Shown here one piece after another: positions 23,413 through 32,478 of a DNA stretch of 64,000 nt. A program made the translations under genes and the position numbers. A model generated the notes under the pieces. The model was not told the DNA's origin and did no database searches. It saw only the letters and a list, made by a program, of their open reading frames with translations. Position 1 is the stretch's first letter; each line of letters starts with the position of its first letter. The stretch is from CAZGSN01 sp964371655 (GTDB taxonomy: Bacteria; Desulfobacterota; Binatia; HRBIN30), in NCBI GenBank assembly GCA_964371655.1, contig CAYJOD010000014.1, forward strand, positions 41,012-105,011, in the 5' to 3' direction.

Positions 23413-26064
23413 CTAGGCGCTGTGCCGCGCACCGTTTCCATTTGGGGGGACGCGGTGCGCTGCAGCGTGGAGTTCCGAAAGAGTGCGATCAACGCGGTCG
23501 ACAAGCCCCTTCAGACTCGACTGCGTCGCTGATCCTTCCGGCAGGCTCCCTTCGCTTACGACCTCGCGTAGCGCTTCCACCGAGTGCCGCAGCCGCTGTA
23601 GCTCCTCCAACAAGCGAGCGGGTTCGGCAGTGGCGCGCGTACGTCGCCACAGCGCGAATAGGGCATAGGCGAACATCGCGACGAACACGCCTTGTGCGGC
23701 GAGGGTTTCAAGCGAAGGGAAAATGCCGAGATGTGCAATCGTCGGAACCCATGCGACCGGCGTCGTTGAAATCCAATTCACCTCTTGCAGCTCATTGACG
23801 CCCTGGCCCGCAAAGATCGCAGCCATCGCGTAGAGAAAGGTGCCGGTGACGGCGAAGAACTTCGCGATGGGAATGCGCGCCTGAAAGCGCCGGAACCCCA
23901 TGTACACGAAGACAAGCGCTACGGTTCCAAGGCCAATACCGAGGGCGACCACCGACGATTGACCGGCGGCGCTGGCGTATAGGGCTTTGTAAAAGAGAAC
24001 CGTTTCGAAACCCTCACGGTATACGGCGAGGAATGCCGCACCCGCCAACGCAACCCCGCTGCCGGTCGAAAGCGCTCTCTGCACTCTCCCTTTGATGTAC
24101 TGCTGCCAGCGATCCGCCTCGGCCTTGGAAATCAGCCAGTAGCTCACCCAGAACAGGACGACTGCTGCCAGCAGCATCGTGAGCCCTTCGAGGGCGTCGG
24201 CCGAGCTCGGATACATGTTTAGGAGACCTTCCATCACGAACCCGGTGATGACGCTGGCTACCAAGCCGGCGGCCGTGCCCGTGTAGACGAAACGGCGCAT
24301 GCCACCTTGCCCCGCACGCAGCACGTAGGCCGCCAACGCTCCGATCACGAGCGCGGCCTCAAAACCCTCACGAAGGATGATGCCTGCAGATTCCAGCAAC
24401 AGGCCGTATGAGGTCCCCCGCGGCTGGAGTGCGTCTAGAACTTCGGCGTAGTCGCGCTCGATTGCGCTGACCGTCTGGGCCACGACCGACTCGTTGTGCG
24501 GCGCACGAACCTGTTGGCGCAGCTTGACGAATCGCTCTTCCACCTGCGACTTCAAGCGCGGCGAGCGTGCTCCGAGCCGGCGTTCGAGCGGCTCGAACTC
24601 GAAGTACGCATCCGACACCAATGCGGCAGCTTGGGGATCGCCGCGGCGATACGCAGCGAGGGCGGTGCTCAGCAGCTGCCGACTGCTATCGAGCACCGCC
24701 TCCGGCACGCGTTCACTCGCCGCTGCGCCTGCAGTCGCGCTCACCGCATCGGGGAGCGTTTCAAGCAGTCGTTGCAGCTCACGTACCTGCCCCGCGAGCA
24801 CATCGCCGCTCCCGTGGGCGCCAACGACAGCAACAATCTGCTCGGCAAGTGCAATCGCTTGTTTCGCTGCGTCTGGTGAATTGGCGGCAAGTTGTTCGGC
24901 GACGCTTCCGATGTGTGTAGAAACCTGGACGGCCAAGCTGCGCGCTTCCTCGTACTCGTTGACGGCGACGATGTCGCCGTCCTTGACGGCAAGCCCATAC
25001 ACGCCGGCCAGCATGCTCAGGAGCCCACCGAAGTGCCGCGACTGTGGGTTGCCAGGTTGGCCGTTGCCGGCGATGATTTTCGAGCCCGGACCACCTAGAG
25101 AGAGCAGCCGCAGAAACGAAACCGCCTTCCAGCGCTCGTCGTCACTAAGGGTGCGCGCGAATCCGGGCATCGCTCTCCCGGGCACGCCCGCCGATAGCGT
25201 GTCATACAGTTGCCGATCCGTCTTCTTCGCCAGTGCCTGAGCGGAGCTCGCGTCAGGCACCGGGTTTACTAGTTCGCTGGCGAATGGCCCCTTGCCGTCG
25301 CCGTTCGCATTGTGGCAGCCCGCACACTGGGCCAGGTAGACCCCCTGCCCTTCGGCGATCCCACGTTCGCCCGGAACCACGGACCATAGAAACGACACGA
25401 GGTCCCAGCGATCCTGCACGCTCAGGGCCTCACCCCAGGCTGGCATGGCCGTGTTGCGACGGCCTAAACTGATGACGTGGAAGAAGTCATAAGGTGTTTC
25501 GCCGCGCATGAAGTCAGGGGTACGAAAACTCGAGGGCGGCGGAGTGAGCTTCGCTGCGTCCGGGCCTCGTCCATCGGCCGCAGCGCCGTGACAGGTGGCA
25601 CAGTACTCGGCGAACAGGCTTCTGCCGCGAGCCATTGAAGGCGCGTTGGGTGGATAGACCTCTTCGTCGACGCCGGTTGCCTGGACGATCTGCTGGCGCG
25701 CGGTTGCAAGTCTGGCGACCACCGCGTCCACCGTGTCGAGCCTTTCGAGTGCGAGCTCTGCAGCACCGATCTCGGCGTCGATTCGAGCAAGCTGGGTCGC
25801 GTCGATCCCAAGCGCGGCAAGTCGCATCCTCACGTCCGCGACAAACGCCTTGGCCTCCTCGTACTCGACCGGGCGTACGACTCGTCCATCCTCCATCGCC
25901 TCCCGATATTCCTCCCCGACGGCTCCGAGCGCCGTGAGCACACGCCGGACCTCGGGCGGTGATTGCGCCGCCACCGCCGTGGCGAACAGAACGATTCCCC
26001 CTGCCACGCACAGGATCTTTCCTGCACAGCGAACCCCGCAAAGGAACCGAATCTTCGGAAGCAT
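23413..26064 (-). CDS. FTR1 iron permease fused to a periplasmic di-haem cytochrome c region
   Basis: An 883-residue protein from the ATG at 26064 with a signal sequence (GKILCVAGGIVLFATAVAAQ). Two c-type haem motifs, CATCH (155-159) and CAGCH (247-251), precede a long helical periplasmic region. The C-terminal ~320 residues are the FTR1/EfeU permease with both REGxE iron-binding motifs: LREGFEAALV (about 565) and YREGFETVLF (about 683), within seven or so membrane helices. A helical module with EYEEA occurs twice (about 50-85 and 353-390). EfeU-type permeases import iron coupled to its oxidation state; the fused cytochromes suggest direct redox coupling. A Fur-box-like site lies 21 bp upstream. 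First gene of the iron locus. Confidence 0.92.
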   Translation of the reverse strand: MLPKIRFLCGVRCAGKILCVAGGIVLFATAVAAQSPPEVRRVLTALGAVGEEYREAMEDGRVVRPVEYEEAKAFVADVRMRLAALGIDATQLARIDAEIGAAELALERLDTVDAVVARLATARQQIVQATGVDEEVYPPNAPSMARGRSLFAEYCATCHGAAADGRGPDAAKLTPPPSSFRTPDFMRGETPYDFFHVISLGRRNTAMPAWGEALSVQDRWDLVSFLWSVVPGERGIAEGQGVYLAQCAGCHNANGDGKGPFASELVNPVPDASSAQALAKKTDRQLYDTLSAGVPGRAMPGFARTLSDDERWKAVSFLRLLSLGGPGSKIIAGNGQPGNPQSRHFGGLLSMLAGVYGLAVKDGDIVAVNEYEEARSLAVQVSTHIGSVAEQLAANSPDAAKQAIALAEQIVAVVGAHGSGDVLAGQVRELQRLLETLPDAVSATAGAAASERVPEAVLDSSRQLLSTALAAYRRGDPQAAALVSDAYFEFEPLERRLGARSPRLKSQVEERFVKLRQQVRAPHNESVVAQTVSAIERDYAEVLDALQPRGTSYGLLLESAGIILREGFEAALVIGALAAYVLRAGQGGMRRFVYTGTAAGLVASVITGFVMEGLLNMYPSSADALEGLTMLLAAVVLFWVSYWLISKAEADRWQQYIKGRVQRALSTGSGVALAGAAFLAVYREGFETVLFYKALYASAAGQSSVVALGIGLGTVALVFVYMGFRRFQARIPIAKFFAVTGTFLYAMAAIFAGQGVNELQEVNWISTTPVAWVPTIAHLGIFPSLETLAAQGVFVAMFAYALFALWRRTRATAEPARLLEELQRLRHSVEALREVVSEGSLPEGSATQSSLKGLVDRVDRTLSELHAAAHRVPPNGNGARHSA

Positions 26065-26084
26065 CGACGCCAAATGAATACCTC

Positions 26085-26103
26085 GATTTTGAAACTCATT
26101 ATC
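26085..26103 (-). promoter_or_regulatory. Candidate Fur box before the FTR1 operon
   Basis: Read on the minus strand, GATAATGAGTTTCAAAATC matches the 19-bp Fur consensus GATAATGATAATCATTATC at 14 of the 16 arm positions. It lies 21 bp upstream of the FTR1 start codon in an AT-rich patch, where a bound repressor would block transcription when iron is sufficient. Confidence 0.75.
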
Positions 26104-26159
26104 AATAGACAGGCCAACTGTCAACTCAACCCCGATCTAGAGTCGAGCGCGGAGCGGGA

Positions 26160-27062
26160 CTACTGGTCTCTTAGCTCGAGGAGGTCCTTGCGGCGCAAGA
26201 CCTCGGTGAACTTGACGGCGGCGGGAGAGAGGTGCCGGCCCTTCTTGTGGATGATCCCAAGCGGGCGTAGCGGCACTTCATCGGCAAGGTGGACGACGTG
26301 CAGGCTTCCAGCCTCGATCTCATGTTGGACGGACGCCAGCGGAACGATCGACACGCCTTGGCCGATTTCCACGGCGCGCTTGATCGTTTCGATATTGTCG
26401 TACTCGCCCGCGTAATTGACGGTGATCTCACGATCGCGCAGCAGTTGATCGACTGCCTTGCGTGTCGCGATGTCCCGTTCGTAGGCGACAAACGGCTCCC
26501 CATCGAGGCGCGCGAGACTCACCTTCTTCGCCGTCGATAACGGGTGACTGGGATTGCACACCAACACCAAGCGGTCTTCGCGGAAAGGAAGGACCGTCAC
26601 CTGCGGGTGCTTCGCCGGATAGGCAACAATCCCAAGATCGATACGACCGGCGATCGCGTCGTCATAGATCTTGTTGGGCCGTGAATACTCCACGTGCACA
26701 TTCACCTGCGGGTACTCCCGCAGGTACTCCTTCAAGTACGGCGGCAGCTCGTGCAAGCCGACGCTGTACACGATAGCAACCCGCAACGAGCCACTGACCA
26801 CCTTCGCTGTTTCCTGCAGTTGGGTCTCGATCTCTCGATACTTCTCGAGGATCTCGCGGCTGGCGTTGTAAAGAATCTCGCCGGCCGCCGTAGGCTTGGC
26901 CCCCGACCTGCCCCGCTCCAAAAGCTTACAGCGGTACTTCGACTCGAGGGTCCGCAGTTGCTGACTCACAGCGGACTGCGTGATGAAATTCTGCGAGGCG
27001 GCAATTGAAAAGCTTCCCGTCTCGACGACGTCGCAGAAGACTTTGAGCGTTTCGATATGCAC
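26160..27062 (-). CDS. LysR-family transcriptional regulator
   Basis: A 300-residue protein of normal LysR length. The N-terminal winged HTH is clear: MHIETLKVFCDVVETGSFSI, then QNFITQSAVSQQLRTLE and the linker helix EKYREIETQLQE. The rest is a periplasmic-binding-protein-like effector domain (VNVHVEYSRPNKIYDDAIAG, DLGIVAYPAKHP). It diverges from the acyl-CoA dehydrogenase at 27198 across a 135-bp gap, the classical arrangement in which a LysR protein controls the divergent gene. The effector is unknown; an acyl-CoA or aromatic-acid intermediate is only a guess. Confidence 0.9.
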   Translation of the reverse strand: MHIETLKVFCDVVETGSFSIAASQNFITQSAVSQQLRTLESKYRCKLLERGRSGAKPTAAGEILYNASREILEKYREIETQLQETAKVVSGSLRVAIVYSVGLHELPPYLKEYLREYPQVNVHVEYSRPNKIYDDAIAGRIDLGIVAYPAKHPQVTVLPFREDRLVLVCNPSHPLSTAKKVSLARLDGEPFVAYERDIATRKAVDQLLRDREITVNYAGEYDNIETIKRAVEIGQGVSIVPLASVQHEIEAGSLHVVHLADEVPLRPLGIIHKKGRHLSPAAVKFTEVLRRKDLLELRDQ

Positions 27063-27197
27063 GGCGACGCACGTTAGCCGGGCTCATTCAAATGTCAACC
27101 TGAGGCACTACCACTAATGACCTGTCGGCACCGCCTTGCCCGCTCCCGAAGCAGCGTGTTTAACAGAGCACTCGGGGTTTGGGCCAAGGAGAACGGA

Positions 27198-28364
27198 ATG
27201 GCTGGATTTACCGGCGTCGATTACTACGCCATCGACGATTTGCTGACCGACGAAGAGCGGATCATCCGCAAGACCGCGCGCGATTTCGTCGAACGCGAGG
27301 CACTTCCTCTGATCGAGGACCATCACGCGCGCGAGGCGTTCCCAAGACAGCTCATTCCGCGCATGGCGGCTCTGGGCATGTTCGGAGCCAACCTCAAGGG
27401 CTATGGCTGCGCCGGCCTCAACAATATCTCGTACGGGTTGATCTGCCAGGAAATGGAACGTGGCGACAGCGGCCTGCGCTCGATGGTGTCGGTACAGGGG
27501 TCGCTGTGCATGTATCCGATTTACGCCTTCGGCTCCGAAGAGCAGAAGCAACGGTGGTTACCGGTAATGGCCACGGGCAAAGCCATCGGCTGTTTCGGGC
27601 TCACCGAGCCTGACCACGGCTCCGACCCGGGCGGAATGGAAACTCGCGCCGTTCCGGACGGCGACCATTTCATCCTCAACGGCAGCAAACGCTGGATCAC
27701 CAATGGCAGCATCGCGGACGTCGCCGTCGTCTGGGCCAAGACTCCGGAAGGAATCCGTGGCTTTCTGATCGAGGCGGGCACACCTGGATTCTCGACCCTC
27801 GATATAAAGGGGAAGTTCTCCTTGCGCGCATCGATCACGTCGGAGCTCGTGCTCGAAGACGTGCGGGTGCCGAAGAGCAGCCAATTGCCTGGTGTTCGCG
27901 GTCTCAAGGGCCCGTTCGCTTGCCTGACCCAGGCGCGTTACGGAATCGTCTGGGGCGCTCTCGGCGCCGCCATGACCTGCTACGATACGGCGCTGCGCTA
28001 CGCGAAGGAGCGCAAGCAGTTCGACAAGCCGCTGGCGGGCTTCCAGCTTGTGCAACAAAAGCTCGTCAACATGCTCACGGAGATCACCAAAGGCCAGCTT
28101 CTCGCCTACCGTCTCGGCCAGCTAAAGGATCAGGGCCGCCTACGCCCGGAGCAGGTCTCGCTCGCCAAGCGTAACAACGTTGGCCACGCTTTGGAAATCG
28201 CCCGAATTGCGCGCGACATCCTGGGCGCCAATGGCATCGTCAATGAGTACCCAGTGATTCGCCACATGCTCAACCTGGAAACCGTGAACACCTACGAAGG
28301 GACGTACGACATGCACACCCTCATCCTCGGCCGCGATATCACGGGGGAGGACGCCATCCGTTGA
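27198..28364 (+). CDS. Acyl-CoA dehydrogenase, glutaryl-CoA dehydrogenase type
   Basis: A 388-residue flavoenzyme starting at the ATG at 27198 behind AAGGAG. It has the acyl-CoA dehydrogenase layout: N-terminal helices with LTDEERIIRKTARDFVE, FAD and substrate segment GCFGLTEPDHGSDPGGMETR, KRWITNGSIADV, and a C-terminal catalytic base in NTYEGTYDMHTLILGR (E367). The TYEGT-D-H-LILGR tail and length match glutaryl-CoA dehydrogenases, which oxidise and decarboxylate glutaryl-CoA to crotonyl-CoA in lysine and aromatic catabolism. Decarboxylating activity cannot be proven by eye. It overlaps the next gene by 4 bp and is divergent from a LysR gene. Confidence 0.9.
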   Translation: MAGFTGVDYYAIDDLLTDEERIIRKTARDFVEREALPLIEDHHAREAFPRQLIPRMAALGMFGANLKGYGCAGLNNISYGLICQEMERGDSGLRSMVSVQGSLCMYPIYAFGSEEQKQRWLPVMATGKAIGCFGLTEPDHGSDPGGMETRAVPDGDHFILNGSKRWITNGSIADVAVVWAKTPEGIRGFLIEAGTPGFSTLDIKGKFSLRASITSELVLEDVRVPKSSQLPGVRGLKGPFACLTQARYGIVWGALGAAMTCYDTALRYAKERKQFDKPLAGFQLVQQKLVNMLTEITKGQLLAYRLGQLKDQGRLRPEQVSLAKRNNVGHALEIARIARDILGANGIVNEYPVIRHMLNLETVNTYEGTYDMHTLILGRDITGEDAIR

Positions 28365-28672
28365 CTGGGCTCAGCGTCAAGTCGCAACGTCTGCTCCAAC
28401 AGCTCGGCGCCGCCGACGCGTTGAAGCGTGGTGCCCAGCGCGTCGCCGTAGGACCCGTCTACGAGCTGCGTAAGCAGCCAGGAATCTTTGCGCGCCTGAT
28501 CTTTGAAAAAGAGAATGACGTGCTCAGTATCGGCTATGCGACGCTCGACGGCGACACTTGGGAGGTCTGCGAGATCGAATCTTTTTCGCTCCGCTCGCTG
28601 GGGTACTACGAGCGCCGACTCAAGAGAATTGGCGACTTCTCCGAAAACCGCAGCCCCGAGATACTCCGCTAG
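28361..28672 (+). CDS. Hypothetical protein translationally coupled to the dehydrogenase
   Basis: A 103-residue protein from a TTG start that overlaps the dehydrogenase stop (TTGA). It is mixed alpha/beta with a central LIFEKENDVLSIGYATLDGD and aromatic-rich EIESFSLRSLGYYERRL; no signal peptide, cysteines or membrane segment. The overlap and balanced composition suggest a real gene. I do not recognise the family, and the coupling implies a role connected with the dehydrogenase. Confidence 0.55.
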   Translation: MTGLSVKSQRLLQQLGAADALKRGAQRVAVGPVYELRKQPGIFARLIFEKENDVLSIGYATLDGDTWEVCEIESFSLRSLGYYERRLKRIGDFSENRSPEILR

Positions 28673-28717
28673 TCCTGCAGCGTCCGCCTGAGGATCGATT
28701 GCAACAGAAGCACCGGA

Positions 28718-30124
28718 TCACATGGCCAGCTTAGTGACGAGGCGACGAAGAAACTCGTATCCCTCATAGAACTGTTTGACCCCGATGCGCTCGTCCTTGC
28801 CGTGCGCGCGCATGTCGTCCATCTCCGCGAAGATTCCCGAAACACCGTAGGCCGGTATCCCGACGCTACGGAAGTAGCGCGAATCGGTAGCGCCACTGCT
28901 CATCACGGGAATCACCGGCACCCCAGGCCACATGCCTTGCGTCACCTCTTCCACGGCTCGTAGGAGCGCGGTATCGACGGCCAACGACGGGCCAGCTGTA
29001 TCCTTCTCGGTTGCTGTGATCGTCACTTGCTCGTCCCACACCGACTTGGCGATCGCTTTCTTGATCTCGTCCATGCTGTGTCCGGGCAATACACGACAAT
29101 TCACGGTCGCCCTCGCCATCTGTGGCAACGCGTTGTCAGCATGGCCTCCTTCGATACGAGTTGGGACGCATGTCGTGCGTAGCATCGCATTGTATGAGGG
29201 CGAGCGCGAAAGGCGCAAAGCGGCATCGGGGTCAGGCGGCTCCTTGAGCACCGCCAGCATATCGCTCGCGATCTGACCTTTTTCGATGGTCGCACTGCCC
29301 TCGAAGAACGCCCGGGTCACGTCGTTCAACTCGATGGGGAACTCTTGGTCCTCGAGGCGTCGTAACGCCGCGGCCAGGCGATAGATGGCGTTGTCGGCGG
29401 TCGGCAGAGAGCTGTGCCCACCTTTGTTGCGAACCTCGAGCTGAAAGGTCATGTACGTCTTCTCGCTCGCTTGTATGGCGTTCTGCAGGTAGCGGCCATC
29501 CTTCATCCGACCACCGCCGCCTTCATTGAGGACGAGTCCAGCATCGATGAGCTCGGGGCGATTGCCCAGAAGCCACTCGACGCCGTTGTCGGGCCCGCCT
29601 TCCTCATCGGCGGTAAGACCAAGGATGATGTCGCGTTTGAGTCGGCCTCGGTCGCGCCCGAGCTCGATGACGATTTGCGTCAGAATTGCTGCCATCGCCT
29701 TATCGTCAAGAGAGCCGCGGCCATAGAAATACCCGTCCCGCTCGTAAAGACGGAATGGGTCCATCGACCAATCCTCTCGACGCGCTTCGACGACGTCGAG
29801 GTGCGCCAGCAGCAGCAACGGCTCCTGCGCCCCCCTGCCCTTCAACCGCGCCACTAGATTCAGCCGGCTTGGCTTGGGGCCGACGATGCGAATATCCCGC
29901 TCAGTGAACCCAGCCGCGCGCAGTCGCTTGGCCACGGCGCGCGCAGCGACACCAGTGCTGCCCGTCGAATGCGTGGTGTCGATCTGGATGAGCTCTCCAT
30001 AAATCCCTCGCAGCGCCCTCTGACCTGCCGACAAATCTGCACCGAACGCGGGTAACGCCCCGAGGACTAGGCTGAGAAGCCCAGCCGGGACGAAGTATCT
30101 GCTGCGCGCGTGCCGGGTTTCCAA
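28718..30124 (-). CDS. Secreted M20-family metallopeptidase
   Basis: A 468-residue protein with signal peptide (SRYFVPAGLLSLVLGALPAF, cleavage near GADLS). Zinc-ligand motifs of the M20 family are LLLLAHLDVVEARREDWSMD, GSLDDKAMAAIL, LGLTADEEGGPDNGVE and a C-terminal MSSGATDSRYF. The dimerisation domain is inserted in the middle as usual. These are di-zinc carboxypeptidases or aminoacylases; the exported location suggests peptide or N-acyl-amino-acid degradation in the periplasm. Its stop lies only ~45 bp from the convergent hypothetical gene, and the upstream ligase gene ends 10 bp before its start, so the two may be co-transcribed. Confidence 0.9.
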   Translation of the reverse strand: METRHARSRYFVPAGLLSLVLGALPAFGADLSAGQRALRGIYGELIQIDTTHSTGSTGVAARAVAKRLRAAGFTERDIRIVGPKPSRLNLVARLKGRGAQEPLLLLAHLDVVEARREDWSMDPFRLYERDGYFYGRGSLDDKAMAAILTQIVIELGRDRGRLKRDIILGLTADEEGGPDNGVEWLLGNRPELIDAGLVLNEGGGGRMKDGRYLQNAIQASEKTYMTFQLEVRNKGGHSSLPTADNAIYRLAAALRRLEDQEFPIELNDVTRAFFEGSATIEKGQIASDMLAVLKEPPDPDAALRLSRSPSYNAMLRTTCVPTRIEGGHADNALPQMARATVNCRVLPGHSMDEIKKAIAKSVWDEQVTITATEKDTAGPSLAVDTALLRAVEEVTQGMWPGVPVIPVMSSGATDSRYFRSVGIPAYGVSGIFAEMDDMRAHGKDERIGVKQFYEGYEFLRRLVTKLAM

Positions 30125-30133
30125 TCCCGATCA

Positions 30134-31483
30134 CTACTTGTCGGAGCCCAAACGCGAGACAACGTCGTCCGCATTTGAAATGCACAACTGCGCCGCTAGC
30201 TGCGAGCGTCGCACCTTGCCTGTCGCCGACACCGGGATCGTATCGACGCGTACCACCAGCTTCGGGCGCTTGTATGGTGCCAGGCGCTCGCGCAGCCAGT
30301 CCTTGATTGCTTCCTCGCTCACGTAGCCAACAACCGCCGCAGCCACCATCTGCCCCCAGCGCTCGTCTTCAACGGGGAATACCGCGGCGTCTTCAACCTC
30401 GGGATGTTCGAGGATCGTCCGCTCGACTTCGATCGGATAGACGTTCACACCCCCGGAGATGATTAGGTCGTCGCGCCTGCCGTCGAGGTATAGGAAACCG
30501 TCGCCGTCCATACGCCCGAGGTCCCCTACGGTGAACTCATCACCGTTCCACGCTTGTCGCGTCTTCTCGGCATCGTGCCAGTATTCGAATCTCGCGAAGT
30601 CGGGTACCCCACACCAGATGAGACCGTCGGGATCGATTCGAAGCTGACGGTTCTTACGCGCCCGTCCCACACTACCAGGATGCTGCAGCCAGTCCTGCGG
30701 TGAACAGAGCGTAAACTGCCCTTCCGTCGAGCCATAGAACTCCCACACCGAGTCCTTCGGAAATACTGTCATGGTGCGGCGTTTCAGACCTTCCGGACAC
30801 GGGGCACCAGCGTGCATGAGTAGACGAAAGCAATCCAGCGGCGGGATCTCGGGCAGGTTCAGGAAGCGGTGCAGATGTGCCGGCACCATGAAAACCGATG
30901 TCGGTCGCTCCTGTACAATGGTATGCGCAAGTCGAGACGCGTCGAACGCCCCGGCAACGATCACACTCCCCCCGGCCAGGAGCGTGCCAGTGGCGAAGCG
31001 CAGCGGCGCCGAGTGATGCAACGGCGAAACGACTAGGTGGACGTCGCGCGCGGTGAACCCCCAAACCTCACGCTCTTCCAACAACGACGCGGCAGCATGG
31101 GATTCGTCCCATACGCCGCTCCACACGCCCTTCGGACGTCCGGTGGTTCCAGAGGTGAACAGCATCGGTCGTGACAACGGATAGTCGGCAAGATCGGTGC
31201 TCGGACCGGCGCAGATCTCTGCAAGCTCGGCGTCGCGCAGGATGAGCGCGGCCTCCGCTTCGCGAAGCAGGACGTCTTGCTCAGCCGCGAGCAGCGTGGG
31301 GTTCAAGAGAACCGGAACGATGCCGATGCGTAGCGCACCGATAGCAACAGCGAGGTATTCCGCGGAAGAGGTGGCGACAATAGCAACTCGATCACCGCAG
31401 CGGATCCCGCGTCGCAACAGGGACCCGGCCGCCTTGCGCTGCGCCTGAAAGGACTGCTCAGCGCTGATGCGCTGTACCGTCAT
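30134..31483 (-). CDS. AMP-dependent acyl-CoA ligase
   Basis: A 449-residue adenylate-forming enzyme, shorter than typical 500-550 residue ligases because the N-terminus is compact (MTVQRISAEQSFQAQRKAAG). Core motifs are LFTSGTTGRPKGVWS (P-loop-like), WEFYGSTEGQF, YLDGRRDDLIISGGVNVYP and the C-terminal VSATGKVRRSQL with the catalytic lysine. It activates a carboxylic acid with ATP and CoA. Substrate not predictable; the neighbouring peptidase and dehydrogenase do not narrow it. Confidence 0.88.
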   Translation of the reverse strand: MTVQRISAEQSFQAQRKAAGSLLRRGIRCGDRVAIVATSSAEYLAVAIGALRIGIVPVLLNPTLLAAEQDVLLREAEAALILRDAELAEICAGPSTDLADYPLSRPMLFTSGTTGRPKGVWSGVWDESHAAASLLEEREVWGFTARDVHLVVSPLHHSAPLRFATGTLLAGGSVIVAGAFDASRLAHTIVQERPTSVFMVPAHLHRFLNLPEIPPLDCFRLLMHAGAPCPEGLKRRTMTVFPKDSVWEFYGSTEGQFTLCSPQDWLQHPGSVGRARKNRQLRIDPDGLIWCGVPDFARFEYWHDAEKTRQAWNGDEFTVGDLGRMDGDGFLYLDGRRDDLIISGGVNVYPIEVERTILEHPEVEDAAVFPVEDERWGQMVAAAVVGYVSEEAIKDWLRERLAPYKRPKLVVRVDTIPVSATGKVRRSQLAAQLCISNADDVVSRLGSDK

Positions 31484-31681
31484 GCCAACCCATCATTTGA
31501 GTCATACTTCTAGCGATCTGAGTCGCCGCCACAATGAACCCCCACCGTCTGTTTTCTTCTATCTGGGATTAAGGGCGTTCACCCGGCAGGCGACAATCAC
31601 GTCTGCCCGTCCCTGCAGGCGCCGCCTCATGTCGGCGCTGCGCACCCTGCACAGGACCTACCGTTGCGGGAAAGAGAGGAT
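31484..31681. other. Intergenic region without visible gene
   Basis: The start of the ~500-bp divergent gap between the ligase and the NuoE-like gene holds no frame with family features; it probably contains the promoters for both directions, although I cannot place a -35/-10 pair with confidence. Confidence 0.4.
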
Positions 31682-31864
31682 TCACACGGTCCGCTTCTCT
31701 TCCGCCATTTCCCTTACAGGGCTTCGCTGTGCCGATAGTCCGGGACGCCCTGCCGAGCAAGAGAAATCCCCTAACAACCACATGATTCGTCCTTGCTTAG
31801 GCGCGAGGCTGAGAAGAAGCATTCCCAAAGCTGCGATCACCATGCCCACCGTTATACAGTTCAT
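31682..31864 (-). CDS. Possible small membrane protein
   Basis: A 60-residue frame from an ATG at 31864 behind GAGAGAG. The N-terminus is one clear hydrophobic helix (MNCITVGMVIAALGMLLLSL), followed by APKQGRIMWLLGD and a Ser/Arg-rich tail. It is divergent from the NuoE-like gene. Single-helix proteins this short arise by chance, so this is tentative. Confidence 0.3.
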   Translation of the reverse strand: MNCITVGMVIAALGMLLLSLAPKQGRIMWLLGDFSCSAGRPGLSAQRSPVREMAEEKRTV

Positions 31865-31989
31865 GCGAATCTCTCTCACGCTGAGTGGTAAAGGTGAGAA
31901 TGGATCATTTCTTGCGACGCCCAGACTGAGCCGAGATGTCCGGTGTCGGCACCGGTGAATTTTATGGAGCGGGAGACGGAGCAACTCTG

Positions 31990-32478
31990 ATGGGCGGAAG
32001 CGAAGCGAGATCGGCAGCGGCGGAAATCCTGTGCGGCTATCAACCACGCCGAGACAATTTGATTGCGGTTCTGCAGGAGATTCAGGAGCGCGACGGGTAC
32101 CTGTCTGAAGGCGCAGTCCACGCGTTGGCCGGCGCCAGTGCTATCTCTGAAAACGAAATCTACGGTGTCGCTACCTTCTATGCCCAGTTCCGATTCCGAC
32201 CGCCAGCCGTCCACACCATCCACGTCTGCCAGGGTACGGCATGTCACGTACGCGGCGGGCAGCGTCTGCTGCACGACTTTGAAGAACGACTCAGTATCAA
32301 GGCAGGTGAGATCACGGCAGATCACAACTTTGGCTTGGAGCGCGTGGCCTGCGTCGGCTGCTGCGCGCTGGCGCCGGTCGTGCTCGTCGATGGCAACGTG
32401 CGCGCCGCCATGAAGCCCAAGAACGTGCGTGGCCTACTCTCCCAACTCGGGCACACGTCGAACGGCAAGGAAGCATGA
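31990..32478 (+). CDS. NuoE/HydC-like [2Fe-2S] subunit
   Basis: A 162-residue thioredoxin-like [2Fe-2S] protein, the size of NuoE, HydC and HoxE. The ATG at 31990 has GGAG upstream and gives MGGSEARSAAAEIL. A helical N-terminal domain (LIAVLQEIQERDGYLSEGAV, IYGVATFYAQFRF) is followed by the cluster motif VCQGTACHVRGG and CVGCCALAPVVLV. In HydABC, Stn and soluble NADH dehydrogenases this subunit pairs with the NuoF-like flavoprotein. First of five tightly packed genes; its stop overlaps the next start (ATGA). Confidence 0.92.
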   Translation: MGGSEARSAAAEILCGYQPRRDNLIAVLQEIQERDGYLSEGAVHALAGASAISENEIYGVATFYAQFRFRPPAVHTIHVCQGTACHVRGGQRLLHDFEERLSIKAGEITADHNFGLERVACVGCCALAPVVLVDGNVRAAMKPKNVRGLLSQLGHTSNGKEA

